The position numbers and the translations under genes are program-made. From Tubulanus polymorphus (Eukaryota > Nemertea > Palaeonemertea > Tubulaniformes > Tubulanidae): 64,000 nucleotides of DNA. Positions 35,205-46,735 of the stretch are shown here, piece by piece. Where the stretch lies: positions 5,862,231-5,926,230 of the forward strand of contig NC_134033.1 in assembly GCF_964204645.1 (NCBI RefSeq). Direction: 5' to 3'. The notes under the pieces were generated by a model. That model did not search any database, had not been told where the DNA came from, and saw nothing but the letters and a program-made list of their open reading frames with translations. How positions within the stretch are numbered: position 1 is the stretch's first letter; every line of letters starts with the position of its first letter.

Positions 35205-36225
35205 CACCGCAGGCGCCAATATATGGGTAACCGCTAAACGCCGAAACGCCGAATTTTTCCGGACTGCGATACGAATCCTAGATTATTACACCAGCGTTTG
35301 AACATTTTTGTCGAAAATGTTACACTCACAACACAACATTTTAGTTTTCCTCACTTCGCGGATTGACTTTTTACGAAGTGGATATTTAACCGTATGCGGC
35401 ACAGTATTTACTTCCGCTATTTTACCGCGCATTATCACTATAGTATTAACTAATCATAAAAGTAACCAATAAAATCATTATACTGGGTTTGGTTTCGATA
35501 GGGTTAGTGTCGAGAGGGTGAGAAGAGGGTCAAGAGAGTTCCGTTTTACCCCTAGAGATAGGATTAGGGTAAGGTGAGGTACTATATATAGTTAAAACAT
35601 TGGCTTGAGCGAGCTCGGTGGTCTGACGCTGCGCTAGTAGTTTCTGGCCCGGGTTAGAGTCTCGCTCTATTTTCTTCTCCACACTTTCCTTGAATTTTCG
35701 CACCTCTGAAGTCACGCACCTCTGTGCGCATGCGCGGCGTAAATCAGCCAATCAGCGACGATGTACGGTAAAATAGCGGAAATAAATACCCAGCCGTATA
35801 CGGTAAAATATCCACTGCCGACTTTTCGACTATTTTCGTGCTACTTTTGACATTTTTTTAGCTTCAGCGTCGATCAGTGTGAATGCACGAGATTAAACTT
35901 ATTTTCATATACTTACTTTAGTTGACACTTTCTTATAAATAAAGTTTATTCAAATGTTTATCGTTGAATATTTTTGCTTATGAGGAGAGACGAGACTAAA
36001 AAACCGATAACTTTTATTGTTCATGCATATTATAATTCTCTACTGGAATCAAAGGTTGGCTTCCGAGCCTAATGTAGAACATTTTGATTGAATGAATCAT
36101 GTGACAAGTGAGGGTCTCTGGTTGCAAAGGGTCCATTTCGTAGCCCGAAAAATTACAGATATCATTCGGAGTTTCGGCGATTCGGCGTTTTCAGCGTTTA
36201 GCGGTTACCCGCCATTATATGTTGT
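35205..36225. mobile_element. MITE of about 1 kb with a second inverted pair nested inside
   Basis: Outer ends: CAATATATGGGTAACCGCTAAACGCCGAAACGCCGAATTTT (35217-35257) and its inverted diverged copy at about 36165-36222 (TTCGGCGATTCGGCGTTTTCAGCGTTTAGCGGTTACCCGCC). Inner pair: GAAGTGGATATTTAACCGTATGCGG...ACTTCCGCTATTTTACCG (35378-35428) and its inverted copy at about 35764-35820. The inner segment is probably a separate insertion. No gene. Confidence 0.75.
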
Positions 36226-36904
36226 TGCCTTTTGCCGATGTCTTCGAGCCGTGACGAGAATTGGGTTTCCAATGTCCAGTTAGAGGTTTGTGACTAATTG
36301 CATGAGACCATCTTCCATTTCATGTCGGTTAAGATGCTATGTTATTCCATGAACTGTAAAATGAACTCAGTGTACTCTTCCTATAGGACTCAATGTTAAG
36401 GTATGTAAATGTAAGCATGTAATTGAATTGATTTGCATGCATTTGTACTCCATTTCGAAAAGAGTTTAATGATCAAATATGTACGGTACAGCTGAGAATT
36501 ACCATTGCGTATCGCTTGCTCGTGAACTCGTCGCGTTTTAGTTTTTATCGCATCGTCACGCATTTGGAACGCGTTTTAAAGCCGATCGATGAACGGTACG
36601 CGTTTGATTTCTGCCCAAACGCCAATTAATTACCGTTTTAAACGTAAACGAGACGGAAAATAAACCTTAACGATGTTAAGTTAATTCCAAGCTGTACCGT
36701 ACTATCGACAATGTTTCACGAGTATGATAGGTTAGCAGTTGCTGAGGTCGATATGATATCCACACCTTCACTTTCTGGAGATAAATATTTTAAATTATCA
36801 TAAAGAGAGATATCGTGTATAACTTTCATATACATTATTCAATCAATTTACTTGTTTTCTTTCTGACAAATATCATTTGTTGAACAATGTTTATAGACAT
36901 TCGA
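36226..36904. other. No gene seen; 3' flank of the peptide gene
   Basis: AT-rich; no repeat of note. Confidence 0.4.
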
Positions 36905-37306
36905 CTACCAGCAACATCTACCAATAGCCAATCCGCTGCCACTGCAACAGTTGGTATCTGGTCCACCGATCAGCCACCAGGTTCCTCGTTTGCCATTGAT
37001 TTTACAAGTGCAGGGAATGCCTCTCTTGTCGATGTCTACTTCTATAATACATTTACAAATATGTTAACTTTAATTGAGTGCAGTGGCGAATCAATTTTTT
37101 TTTATAACTTGCGAAAAGATTTGTAAATACTGAATGCTTCGAAACCCAGAATTTTGTGGAAATGCCACTATTATTAATGGCTTCAAGCTTTCCACATTAC
37201 TCGTTCGGCTACAAAGAGATTCTCATACAATAGACTAACCTTCAGCAGCAACGACTCCGATGACCATGAACATGGCCAAAGCGACGAAAAGAGTTTTGGT
37301 AAACAT
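36905..37306 (-). CDS. Secreted cysteine-rich peptide precursor, copy 1 (defensin-fold / anemone-toxin-like)
   Basis: Two coding exons on the minus strand, 37306-37240 and 37041-36905, joined at phase 1 by a 198-base GT-AG intron; 67 residues. Exon 1 encodes a signal peptide (MFTKTLFVALAMFMVIGVVAA). Exon 2 gives a short acidic propeptide ending in Lys-Arg and a mature part of 38 residues with six cysteines spaced C-x-C, 18 residues, CC, 9 residues, CC. The lead GIPC.C and a WWLIGG core recall sea anemone type I and BDS/APETx peptides, which act on ion channels, and vertebrate beta-defensins. A non-coding first exon ends at 37391 (CATTCAG|GTAAGT), with a TATATAAAC box at 37459-37451. The paralogue at 40403 has the same structure. 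Toxin or antimicrobial role is inference. Confidence 0.78.
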
Positions 37307-37450
37307 TCTGAAAATAGCAATAGATAAGATAAAACTAAAAGGCTGCGGAAAAATGCGAAAACAAATTTTCTCGATTTTTTAGAAACTTACCTGAATGAAT
37401 TGACGTATGAATGTGCGGCGATCCAACAACGGATACTGGTAAAACTCGTT

Positions 37451-37459
37451 GTTTATATA
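37451..37459 (-). promoter_or_regulatory. TATA box of peptide gene copy 1
   Basis: TATATAAAC on the minus strand, placed so that transcription would start near 37425, giving a 35-base first exon that ends at the good splice donor at 37391. Confidence 0.5.
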
Positions 37460-38830
37460 ATATCAACAGCAGTGTTGTACGTATAACCGGCTTTTCGGAA
37501 AATATGATAAATGACACGTTGTCTATAAGCTTAAGCTTTACATTTTTTCATTGAAGTATGTTTATGTTTTTTAGATATTATTGAAATATACATAAGCATG
37601 CCACAGCTTGTAAAATTACATCAGATGTAACGTTCAGATTTTCAACGCTAGGTTAGAAGTAGTAAAGGATATTTTCAAAGAGGACCCAGAATATAGTTTG
37701 GGTTTTTTAGGATGGGGACTTGTACGTATTTTCCATTGTTCCGAATGCTTAGACGAATGTAATAGAGGCCGTTTCTAAAGAATTGCAGAATAAGTTAGTG
37801 TTTCGTAATTAAGGGGTTTTCTCTTTTTATCCCACTACCTCAAAAAATTTTTGAATAGAAATATGGAGAATGGTTTCTTGAACGGATTTACCACAGGGTT
37901 TACCAGACTCCTAACGAAAGTTCTGAATATATTCGGGTGAAGATTCCGCCCTTATTCATGGGTGCAGCATGTCCCTTGTTATCGGGTTAACGCTGGACTT
38001 AATTCGTTAACTTGTTTGCACTAGTTGGTTGATGTGACGGCTTCGATTGCGACCAAGCAGTATATATCGCTAGCTAAGCGGCACGCATTTCACGACTGTC
38101 GGTACTCGCATCGAGATGTTAACTTCCTAAAGATATAATTTTGCTATCAGATACATAAACCAAGAGCATATGTAGGCCTACTGACAAAACCATCCAAGGA
38201 GATTAGTTGTTAGCTTTGGTGACTGTAAGCCCATGTCGCAAGCTTCCTGAAATCTGTGTTTAAAACAAACGTCGAAATCATCCGTTTGGTCGCGCCAAAA
38301 AAATAATCTTTTTACTTATTTCGGCGTTCTCTTGCCATCATTAAATTAGTTTTTGTTTATACACCATACACCGGGAAATTTGCATATTGCTGCGTTCATG
38401 AGTGAGTCACATTTTCTATCCCGATTATTCAAATGACTGTCTGCACCGAAAAACGAAAAACGAAATACCACATATGCCGCACAAAATATACAGGCTGAAT
38501 AACGATAAATATGAAATTCCGAGGGTTTGAATATAGGATGAGGATAACTATAAGCAGATTTCTGTACATTTTTAACGTTGCCGGGTCAGATACGGTTATC
38601 TCGTTCATTATTTAAAAAAGTAGCAATGGACAAGGTAAGCAGCCGATTGGGTCAACTTTCAAGCTTAAATGCAATGAGAAACAGGGTATAAATAGGTGAA
38701 GCTATATGTACGATACGTAAGAGATCGAATGAGCAATCGCATTTAAGATATTGAATTGATTGTAGTAAAAATCAAAATTTAGTTATAGTAATCATTTTAC
38801 ACCTTACAGAAATAAGATTTATATACATTT
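37460..38830. other. No gene seen
   Basis: Spacer between peptide gene copy 1 and the mariner relic. Contains TTTGGTCGCGCCAAAAAAA near 38285, similar to TTTGGCGCGCCAAAACG near 17112. Nothing else supported. Confidence 0.4.
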
Positions 38831-39845
38831 ATACAGGGTACCCCATTAATTACTATACATAAAGAACTGCCTGTCATTTTGAAACCGCTTGAGATAAAAC
38901 AGCCAAATCTTCTGGAGAGATGGACTACAATAATATTTTTTACCACAAAAAATTGATTTAATAAAATCCAATTAGTTTATACTAGATGGGAGAGCCTTTC
39001 AATTTTATCACATGATTCAGTCTACTATTGAAATTTATCAGTACATTGCCAGTTATCAGTGTTATTGCAGATGTTTTTCTTCAAATCATCAATAGTTTCT
39101 GGTTTGTTTTGGTACACTGTGTCCTTCAGCCAGCCCACAGGTAATAGAAGTCCAATGGATTTAAGTCAGGCGAGTTTGGGGTCTAGTCGTTTACAGTTTG
39201 CAGCGCTGAGATTCTGTAACCGAAATGCCTATGCAGAACATCAATTGTTTTGCGTGCTGTAAGACATTACACACCATCCTGTTGGATGATTGAGACTTCC
39301 TCTAGACATCTATGAAGTTTGGTAATGGGGTACTGAATCTCCATCTTATGATAGCCGGCTCCATTTATAGTCAGCATTCCCTTTTTGTGAAAAAGTATGG
39401 CCCCATTATAGGCCCATTGGATGACCTACTGCATGGCAAATCGAAAGATCACACCTAGTAGACAACAGACAGATCACTTGATGACATTCAGTGGCTTTTC
39501 TGCGATCAAATAAGGATTCTCAACCCAAAAATCTATGGTTCAGACTGACAGAAGGATTTGGTTTCTTACAACCAGCATACCATCTAGGCTTTTTGTTTCA
39601 GAGACATATAGACATTATTTAACAGTGATCTTATCTAAGTCAGAATTACACAAAATCACTAAAACAATGTAATCAGTTGCTAGGAAATCACTAAGCAAAT
39701 TACCATAGCAAACCACAATAATAATCAAAAAGGACCGTTACTTCTATCATTTGGTGGAAAATCTAAAAACTTCATTAAGAAATGTTGAGGATACCGGCAG
39801 TTCATTATGACTTTTTTGTATAGTAATTAATCGGACACCCTGTAC
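38831..39845 (-). mobile_element. Tc1/mariner-like element, decayed
   Basis: Ends TACAGGGTACCCCATTAATTACTATACA (left) and the inverted TGTATAGTAATTAATCGGACACCCTGTA (right), about 1015 bases apart. The minus strand reads as a transposase with several stops: FHKKGMLTINGAGYHKM, then IIQQDGV (first D of the DDE core kept as QDG), then TPNSPDLNPLDFYYLW (last D). The element is dead. It sits between the two inverted peptide genes. Confidence 0.85.
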
Positions 39846-40106
39846 CTTAAAATCCCACAATATGAATAGGAAAACGAGTTGGAGGAAGAGTTAATTCCGA
39901 CATTTCGACTATATTCTAAGAAGTACACCTTCAAGAATACGGTACTAATGCATCTATAATTCTGTTCAATGATACGATTATACGCATCACTCATGATCTT
40001 TGATAAAACATACTATCTCTTGCATATATGTAAGATACACAACGCACATTCCAGCTTCGTTCCGGATTGGAGCTTTTAAACCTGCAATGACTATGATGTC
40101 AAAATA

Positions 40107-40280
40107 TTCCAGCTGCGTCAAATCTCGGTGGATAAATCCTACCAGTCTTTTATTGTTTTTAGGGCGTTAAACAGAGTATTTTCAATAATTTCAAAATTTA
40201 CGAGCTGCATTTAATCTCGGTTGACAAATCCTACCAGGCTTTATTGTTTTCGAGGCGATAAATGCAGAATTTTCACTGGT
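40107..40280. repeat. Tandem duplication of about 95 bases upstream of peptide gene copy 2
   Basis: AGCTGCGTCAAATCTCGGTGGATAAATCCTACCAG...TTTTATTGTTTTTAGGGCG at 40107-40180 recurs, diverged, at 40204-40280. The second unit runs up to the presumed transcription start, so the duplication may carry promoter elements. Confidence 0.65.
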
Positions 40281-40402
40281 GAAATCCCAACAGACAGAGA
40301 CGGACACATCAATAACATTCAGGTAAGTACGTTTCAGTAAACATATTTCAAAGCATCCTCGATCGACAAATGATTATACGATAAACAACATCTATATTCA
40401 GA

Positions 40403-40698
40403 ATGTTTGCCAAGACTTTGATCGTTGCTTTAGCCATATTCATGGTCATCGGAGCTGCCACCGCAGGTAACACATCAATTTCCACTGCAATGTTCCCTTT
40501 ATCTTTGAGATTTTATTTTTATTTACTAATACATAACCCTTATTCGAACCAACAGATTATGAAGTACATATTGCCAAGAGAGGCGTACCATGCTTCTGCC
40601 CAGGTAGATTCGGGTTTGGCCAGGGAACCTACTGGCTTATTGGTGGACCTAGCAGCAACTGTTGCAGCTATGGCATCGGAAAATGCTGCAGAAACTAA
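40403..40698 (+). CDS. Secreted cysteine-rich peptide precursor, copy 2 (defensin-fold / anemone-toxin-like)
   Basis: Coding exons 40403-40466 and 40556-40698 join at phase 1 across an 89-base GT-AG intron; 68 residues. Exon 1 is a signal peptide (MFAKTLIVALAIFMVIGAATA), nearly the same as copy 1. Exon 2 gives a short propeptide ending in Lys-Arg and a 38-residue mature part with six cysteines: C-x-C, 20 residues, CC, 6 residues, CC. GVPCFC at the start and a YWLIGG core match copy 1 and recall anemone sodium-channel toxins and BDS peptides. A non-coding first exon ends at 40322 (AACATTCAG|GTAAGT) as in copy 1. The unspliced frame reads to 40711 and hides the real product. Confidence 0.8.
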
Positions 40699-40711
40699 AT
40701 ACATTTCATGA

Positions 40712-42091
40712 ATATGTATTGTATTAACAATTAAAAGAATGTGACTAAAATCATTATTCTAATTGATGATATTTCTTCTTATTTGCGTTATTATTTGCTC
40801 ATACACTTTTTATATTGTTATTTCCATGCTTTTTCGAACATTTTCCTTGGCACATTTATCTTAAAAAGGTTACGGTTAATTCTTCCGTCGATTCAGCTAT
40901 ATGTTAAGGATGTGTTCATTTCTTTATTGGACATTTTGAATGGCCCGAAAAGGGGAATTTAAAGTTTTCAAATTGTGGAGGTGCAAAGGTTGCTGAGAAA
41001 GAATGCATGATTTCGGCGTGATGTCAGCAGGGAAATTGAAACCAACCACCTGAAATTTGTACTGTAAATAGTGGAACTTTTCAGAACCGCTCGAACGTGA
41101 CAGCGCCATGAGGCCGCGATCGAAGCATGTTAGAATACCCGCAACATTGGAGTATACGCCATCAGTTATCGCCAGTCAGAACATGTAGATGACTCCTGGT
41201 TTGTCCCATTGCTTGACGTGATTGATGAATACAACGACAATAAAAATGTTGCCAAAACTTTCGCCTTAAAGAATCGGCAAATATACGTGAGGCCACACAA
41301 AGAAATACCCTAGTTTCTCATCAGATTTTTTTTCTGGTAAGTGACAAGGGCGGCCTAATTTTATTTTATTGCTTTTTTTATTTGTCTATTTTTATTGCTA
41401 AACTTGAGACTTATAGAACGGACACGGGAGGGATTTATTTTTTTAAAATGCCAAACAAATACCAGTAATGCAAGTAGAACATATGTAAAATAAACTTTAT
41501 TTAGAATTAAGTAGCTCCCCTAAACCTATAAAAATCAAACTATATCAACTTAATTAGTCGAAACTGAGGCAATAATTTTCGCTATTTTCACGCTTCCTCG
41601 AAATCTAGTAATAGGAAACGAACCTGCTGGCGCTGATTTTGTCACTATAAATGTTGATTACATATGTACGTCGAGGATGAGCATATAAACGCCAGCAGAA
41701 AAACATACCACCGTCGTACAATATACAGTGATGCGGGCGAGCGGGTTTTAATTTTTATTTTTAAAAAGAAGATTGATGCTTTGTCGATGCGGGCGAGCGC
41801 ATTTGTCTTTGAAGTCTTTATTAGGGACTTTTTCATGACGCGGGCGGCATTTGACTTTATTTAGAAGCTAGGATATTTCTTTGTATGGTCTAACCGTGAA
41901 AAAATCAACCGAACTTGGCGTACATTGACTCGACCAGTAAACTTCGGTCGTACCGCTATTGTCGAATTCATCATATCCGATGGATTATTTGCAGATTTGG
42001 GTAAAGAATTGTCCGATTGAGAAATGAACGTAAACATGGATGTTTACAATGTTTACAGACCAAGCTTTGTTTTATAAGTCACTTTGGTTGG
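40712..42091. other. No gene recognised
   Basis: Mixed host sequence. GATGCGGGCGAGCG occurs twice (about 41731 and 41787). The 60- to 70-codon frames here look random. Confidence 0.4.
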
Positions 42092-42341
<250 letters not shown>

Positions 42342-42974
42342 AGTTGCATATTTCATATTCGTGAATATATCATATTTGAAAATAATTTTTACACAATATT
42401 CTATTTTGACAGCATTTGCTCTTTATTGAAGCCTTGGTTTGTTGTAAAATACGCTGCAGAGGACCAATGCAATATATGATCTTTGAATTTTCTTTGTCAG
42501 GATGTGTACTGATACTACTGCTTGTATTTCAAAGTGCACCGGAGGGTCTCTATATGCACTATGTGCACAGAAATGTCAAACTGTTCCTACGTAACTTTTA
42601 ACTGAATTTGACAAATGTTCGGTAGAGGAATTATGAATTAATAAATGTTATTGCAAATTTAGACAATTCATAACAGTTGTTTGCGTACATGTTGACTAGG
42701 AACTATTAGATCTCGGAAATTAAACCCCGCATTTGCTGCTGTGAAATTCCATAGCAATTGCTACGTCGTCATTTTTACTAATACGACTTCGTTTAGAAAT
42801 GGACATAAGAAAAAATACCATATTGAAATGCCATCTACTATGGTACATCTCGCAAGCACTAACCGTTATGTGGAATATTTGTTTCTCCTCATTAGTGATC
42901 CAATATACTACTACGCTACGAATTGGCGACCGTTGAAGTAATGACATCTTTTCGGAATGAGCGTGGGTAATATT

Positions 42975-43006
42975 TAGGGTTTTCTGTTACATCACAGAAA
43001 ACCCTA
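42975..43006. repeat. Perfect 13-bp hairpin, six-base loop
   Basis: TAGGGTTTTCTGT, loop TACATC, ACAGAAAACCCTA. Isolated; no flanking tRNA or gene explains it. Confidence 0.85.
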
Positions 43007-43204
43007 TTGAGATTCGCGTGTTTCTTATTATTATTATTTTATGTCACACTATTTTCACTAAAAGAACTAAGGCTTTGTTACCTTGCCGCTGTTGTCGATA
43101 CAATCCGTATGATATCGTTCAGCCCACTAAGATCTACAAATACTCCGCGTGTTTTTTCACGAATCATCGTTACAACAGCACTGTCGGGCCGTAAACATCG
43201 AAAA

Positions 43205-43640
43205 TTTTGCCCCATTCAGTGGGGCGACATGTTTTTCGAGTCGTCATCCCGAAATCAACCCGCAGCCGATTGTCACTTCGATTATCAATTCAAGTATAAA
43301 TGAACTAATTCATTGCTGCAGACTTCACATTCAGCCGCGGTCTTCAAACAGTGATTTTTACAATAGCCCATTTTCCTCATCAAATCATATTACCGATACA
43401 CTGGAAATTTACTACTTTAGATTCTAATAGCAATGTCGAGCCGTAAACATCGACGAATCGACGTGTGTTACTACATCGTCGTTCCGGGGATCAGCCGCGA
43501 GTTTCTCCTCATCATGAGAATCAAATCGAGTACAAATTAATTTATTACTACCAGTGATTTGGCTGTGGGTTTCAAGGAGTTAGTTTAACAATACCTATTT
43601 TTCTTTACCGAATTAACCGTGTATTTACTAAGATAAATCT
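43205..43640 (+). repeat. Dispersed repeat B, plus copy, with a diverged second unit
   Basis: 43205-43455 is the inverted partner of 24340-24585. From about 43435 a diverged second unit begins (CAATGTCGAGCCGTAAACATCGA again, then GAATCAAATCGAGTACAAATTAATTTATTA), so the plus locus has one and a half tandem units. The unit boundary GTCGAGCCGTAAACATCG marks the repeat's start. Confidence 0.75.
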
Positions 43641-44519
43641 TTAGTGTACCGGGGAATCGTAGGCCTAAACTAAACACGCCGAAGAGATATAGCGGAGAAA
43701 AGCTGTTATGTCGACGAGGTATCAAAATAAAAGAATATATTACTTTATTCGGCCGCGTGCTTCAATACTCTATATTTCCTACAGTACATACCGATCATTG
43801 TCAAATGCGCAAGGTTTTTACTAAATACAAGTATATAACAAACTCCTATCCGTATGCTGGACTCACACTTGACATTCGGAGTAAGCGTTGGCTGTGGAGG
43901 AAAGGAGATCGTTCGCTGCATCGCTTGAAGATTTTATCGAGTTTTACGCGACCTTAAGGCTTAGGCCTACCGGAACTGACCTTTACTGTCTCAAACAAAC
44001 ACAGTATAATTGTTGCTGTTATTAACGGACTCATTGGATTGAACTTCAAAACAAAATTTACGATATTTAGGAGGGTTGTTATTCAATAGGCCTACGACCA
44101 ATCTGTCCGGATGTTAGGCCTACGCATATACATAGGCCCACATAGGCTAGTAGCCTCTACTAGGTTAAAGCTAAGTTCACTGTAAAGGAGGAATCAGATT
44201 TATTAAAATGCATGTTAATAAGTGATTAACTGGTTCTGACTTGCAACGATCAATCACAATTATCAATTTTATTGGCAAAAATGAAGAGTTTTTTTTTGAA
44301 AATTTCGTCTGAGCAGACAGCTTTATAAGCCAGACTTTTCATTTGAGTTTTTTCATCATAAATGAAACAGGTATTTCATTAATTACTAATGACTTATGCC
44401 AGACGTTGGTCGGCTTTGCGACGGCTTGTGACTGCGACGCCATTCACTGCGACCTCCAGCTACGATTGTGTCACAACGACTCATCGACCTACGCTCCCTT
44501 GTGACGGGTTGCGACTGTC
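43641..44519. other. No gene recognised
   Basis: Contains several TAGGCCTA-type steps (43966, 44089, 44115), which recur elsewhere in the window (15765, 23990, 28203, 38174), perhaps a short dispersed repeat. Confidence 0.4.
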
Positions 44520-45600
44520 AGCAACGCCAGTCACAAGGAGTCGCACGTGTTCTACTTTCTGCGACGCGACACGGCTGTCACAACCGACCTACGCGCTCTT
44601 GCGACTGGCAGAAACTAATCGCACAAAGTCGCTGACAATCGTATCGCAACCGACTTGCAGCGAAACTTGCGATGCAACGCGAGGATCGCATCGCGTCGCA
44701 AGGCCGATCTACGTCCGGCTTTAAGTTACTGCGGAGCCCCAGAAATATCTTTTTTTTCGTTCATAAGACCTTTCGCTTGAAAATCCTTTCATCGGAACAA
44801 AATTTATTTCGTTCGAATCAATAATATTCTGTTCGATTGAACCAATATGAAAAAATCGTTAGAACAAAGTTGAACAAACTTTTTTTGTCCAAACGAAAGG
44901 TTTTCCGTTCGAACAATCATTCGATGGAACAGAATCGTTTCAATTTGAACAGAATTTTCGTTCGAATAAGTATATTGTAAAAAGTTTTTTCTCCGAACCA
45001 AAAGTTTTAAGTATTTCGTTTAATCGAACAGAATTGTTTTCATTCAAACATTTGTTCCAAAAAAGTTGTTTTCGCTCAACCAAATTTCTTTGCCGGGACA
45101 AAAAGTTCTTCATTTCAACAATAACATAGCTTTTTATTCGAACACATTTTTGTCAGAATGAAGAAAAGTTTTGGTTCAAACAAAAAGCGTATTGTTCGAT
45201 CAAACAGAATTGTTTTCATTCGAATAAGATTTCCTTGTCGGAGCTTTAAGATTTTTGGTCGAACGGCGTGTTAAGGTCGTTTTGGAAATTTACTCGGTCT
45301 GGTATATTCAGGATTACTGTGTATGTCAGGACATTAAACAGAAGACGACTTAGGATACTACTTTGCGTGAATCCACTAGTTAGACCGACTTATTCCAAGA
45401 TCCCGTTGATTTCGGCTACAAGTTTTCGTTCAGAGATAACTGCTGAGCCATTTGAGCGACCTATCATTGATACCGTTTTCTAATAGCCTGTTTAGTAATG
45501 GCTGATGTTGAACCTTATCAAATACTTTGTCGAAATCCACCGTTGAACAGGATTCAAGACTGTGCAGAAAACCCGTTATCGCTGCTATGCAGCTATATTT
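44520..45600 (-). repeat. Dispersed repeat A, minus copy, with LINE-type RT remnant
   Basis: Inverted copy of 16500-17350. On the minus strand it reads DFDKVFDKVQHQPLLNRLL and WLSSYL, then the GTTCGAA-rich spacer, then GCGACTAGTTTCTGCCAGTCGCAAG. It holds an extra stretch of about 360 bases (44640-45000) relative to the plus copy. Confidence 0.75.
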
Positions 45601-46134
45601 TCAATTGTAATTATTGATTCGGGAGTAATATACAGGGTACTGTAAGCGTCTGGGTGTTCTTACGACAGCCTGGCTGAGGAACTAGCATAGCATGCAATCC
45701 TGCGGTACATGATTCCATCCACCAGGTACAACAAGGCAGTTAAACCTCATGCGTACAATCTGTGCATTGTTTCCCGGAACGAGATGTGATTATCATTTTA
45801 ATAAAGAATTTTACATATTCTTACGTCTTTATATACAGAATGATGAGCATATAGTGAGAACTAGGTACCAGACAGATTACAGACATGACAACTTATAAAG
45901 TAACATCTGCAGATGTTACTTTGTAATCATTTTAACTATTTTGTACGTAAAAGGCTTAATTTTATCCGTTCACCACGTTTGAGTGTGGCTATTCATCTAA
46001 ATTTGGGTCAAGATTTTTCGAAATGCAGCTACAACTTTCAGCCTTTTTCAATGGAAAGGTAATTTAAAATTTTCTCAAAATGGTACCCAGGTACCCGTGC
46101 ACTTCGTATTTAATTTCTATCTTTTTTTATGCTC
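45601..46134. other. No gene seen
   Basis: Begins with AATATACAGGGTACTGTAAGCGTCTGG, a possible mariner-type end without a visible partner. Confidence 0.35.
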
Positions 46135-46735
46135 CAGATCAAGGTCGCAGGAAGCCATTTTATAAATATAATTTCCGGGCTCTTACTCATAAACGGTAGA
46201 TAACTTACTGAAATTCTATAGATAGGTTATCCTAGGGACTGTAGGTAACTGATTTGATTTCGGGTCCTGTAGGTCAAAGGTTAAGGTCGTAGGAAGCCAT
46301 TTTGTGAATTTCATTTCCAGGCTCCATAAACGGTCTAAGATAACTCGCTGAAATTCTATGGATGGATTATCCTAGGGACCGTGGGTAACTGATTAGATAT
46401 CGGGTCCTGTTGGTCAAAGGTCAAGGTTACTAGAAGCTGTTATGTATTTTTCATTTCCGGGCTCTATCTCATAGACGGTTTAAGATAATTAAGTGACATT
46501 TTTTGGATTGGTTATCCTAGAGACCGCGAGTAACTGATTACATTTTGGGTCCTGTAGGGCAAAGGTCAAGGTCACCGGAAGCTGTTTTGTATTTTTCTTT
46601 TCCGGGCTCTTATTCATAAATGGTATAAGATAACTTTGTGAAATTTTATGGATAGGTTACCCTAGAGACCGTGAGTGACTGATTACATTTTGCGCCCTGT
46701 AAGTCAAAGGTCAAGGTCACCAGAAGCCGTTTCTA
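46135..46735. repeat. Tandem repeat, unit about 145 bases, four copies
   Basis: Each unit has GGTCAAGGTCA(C/T)..GAAGC..TTTTGT, then TTTCCGGGCTCTTA.TCATAAACGGT, then AAGATAACT..CTGAAATT.TATGGATAGGTTATCCTAGGGACCG, then GTAACTGATT..ATTT.GGGTCCTGTAGGTCAAA. Divergence between units is about 15-25 percent by eye. Non-coding. Confidence 0.9.

Noticed and set aside
40403-40711. A 102-residue protein read straight through the intron of peptide gene copy 2
   Set aside because: GT-AG borders, the phase-1 match with copy 1 and the Cys pattern show that the middle is an intron.
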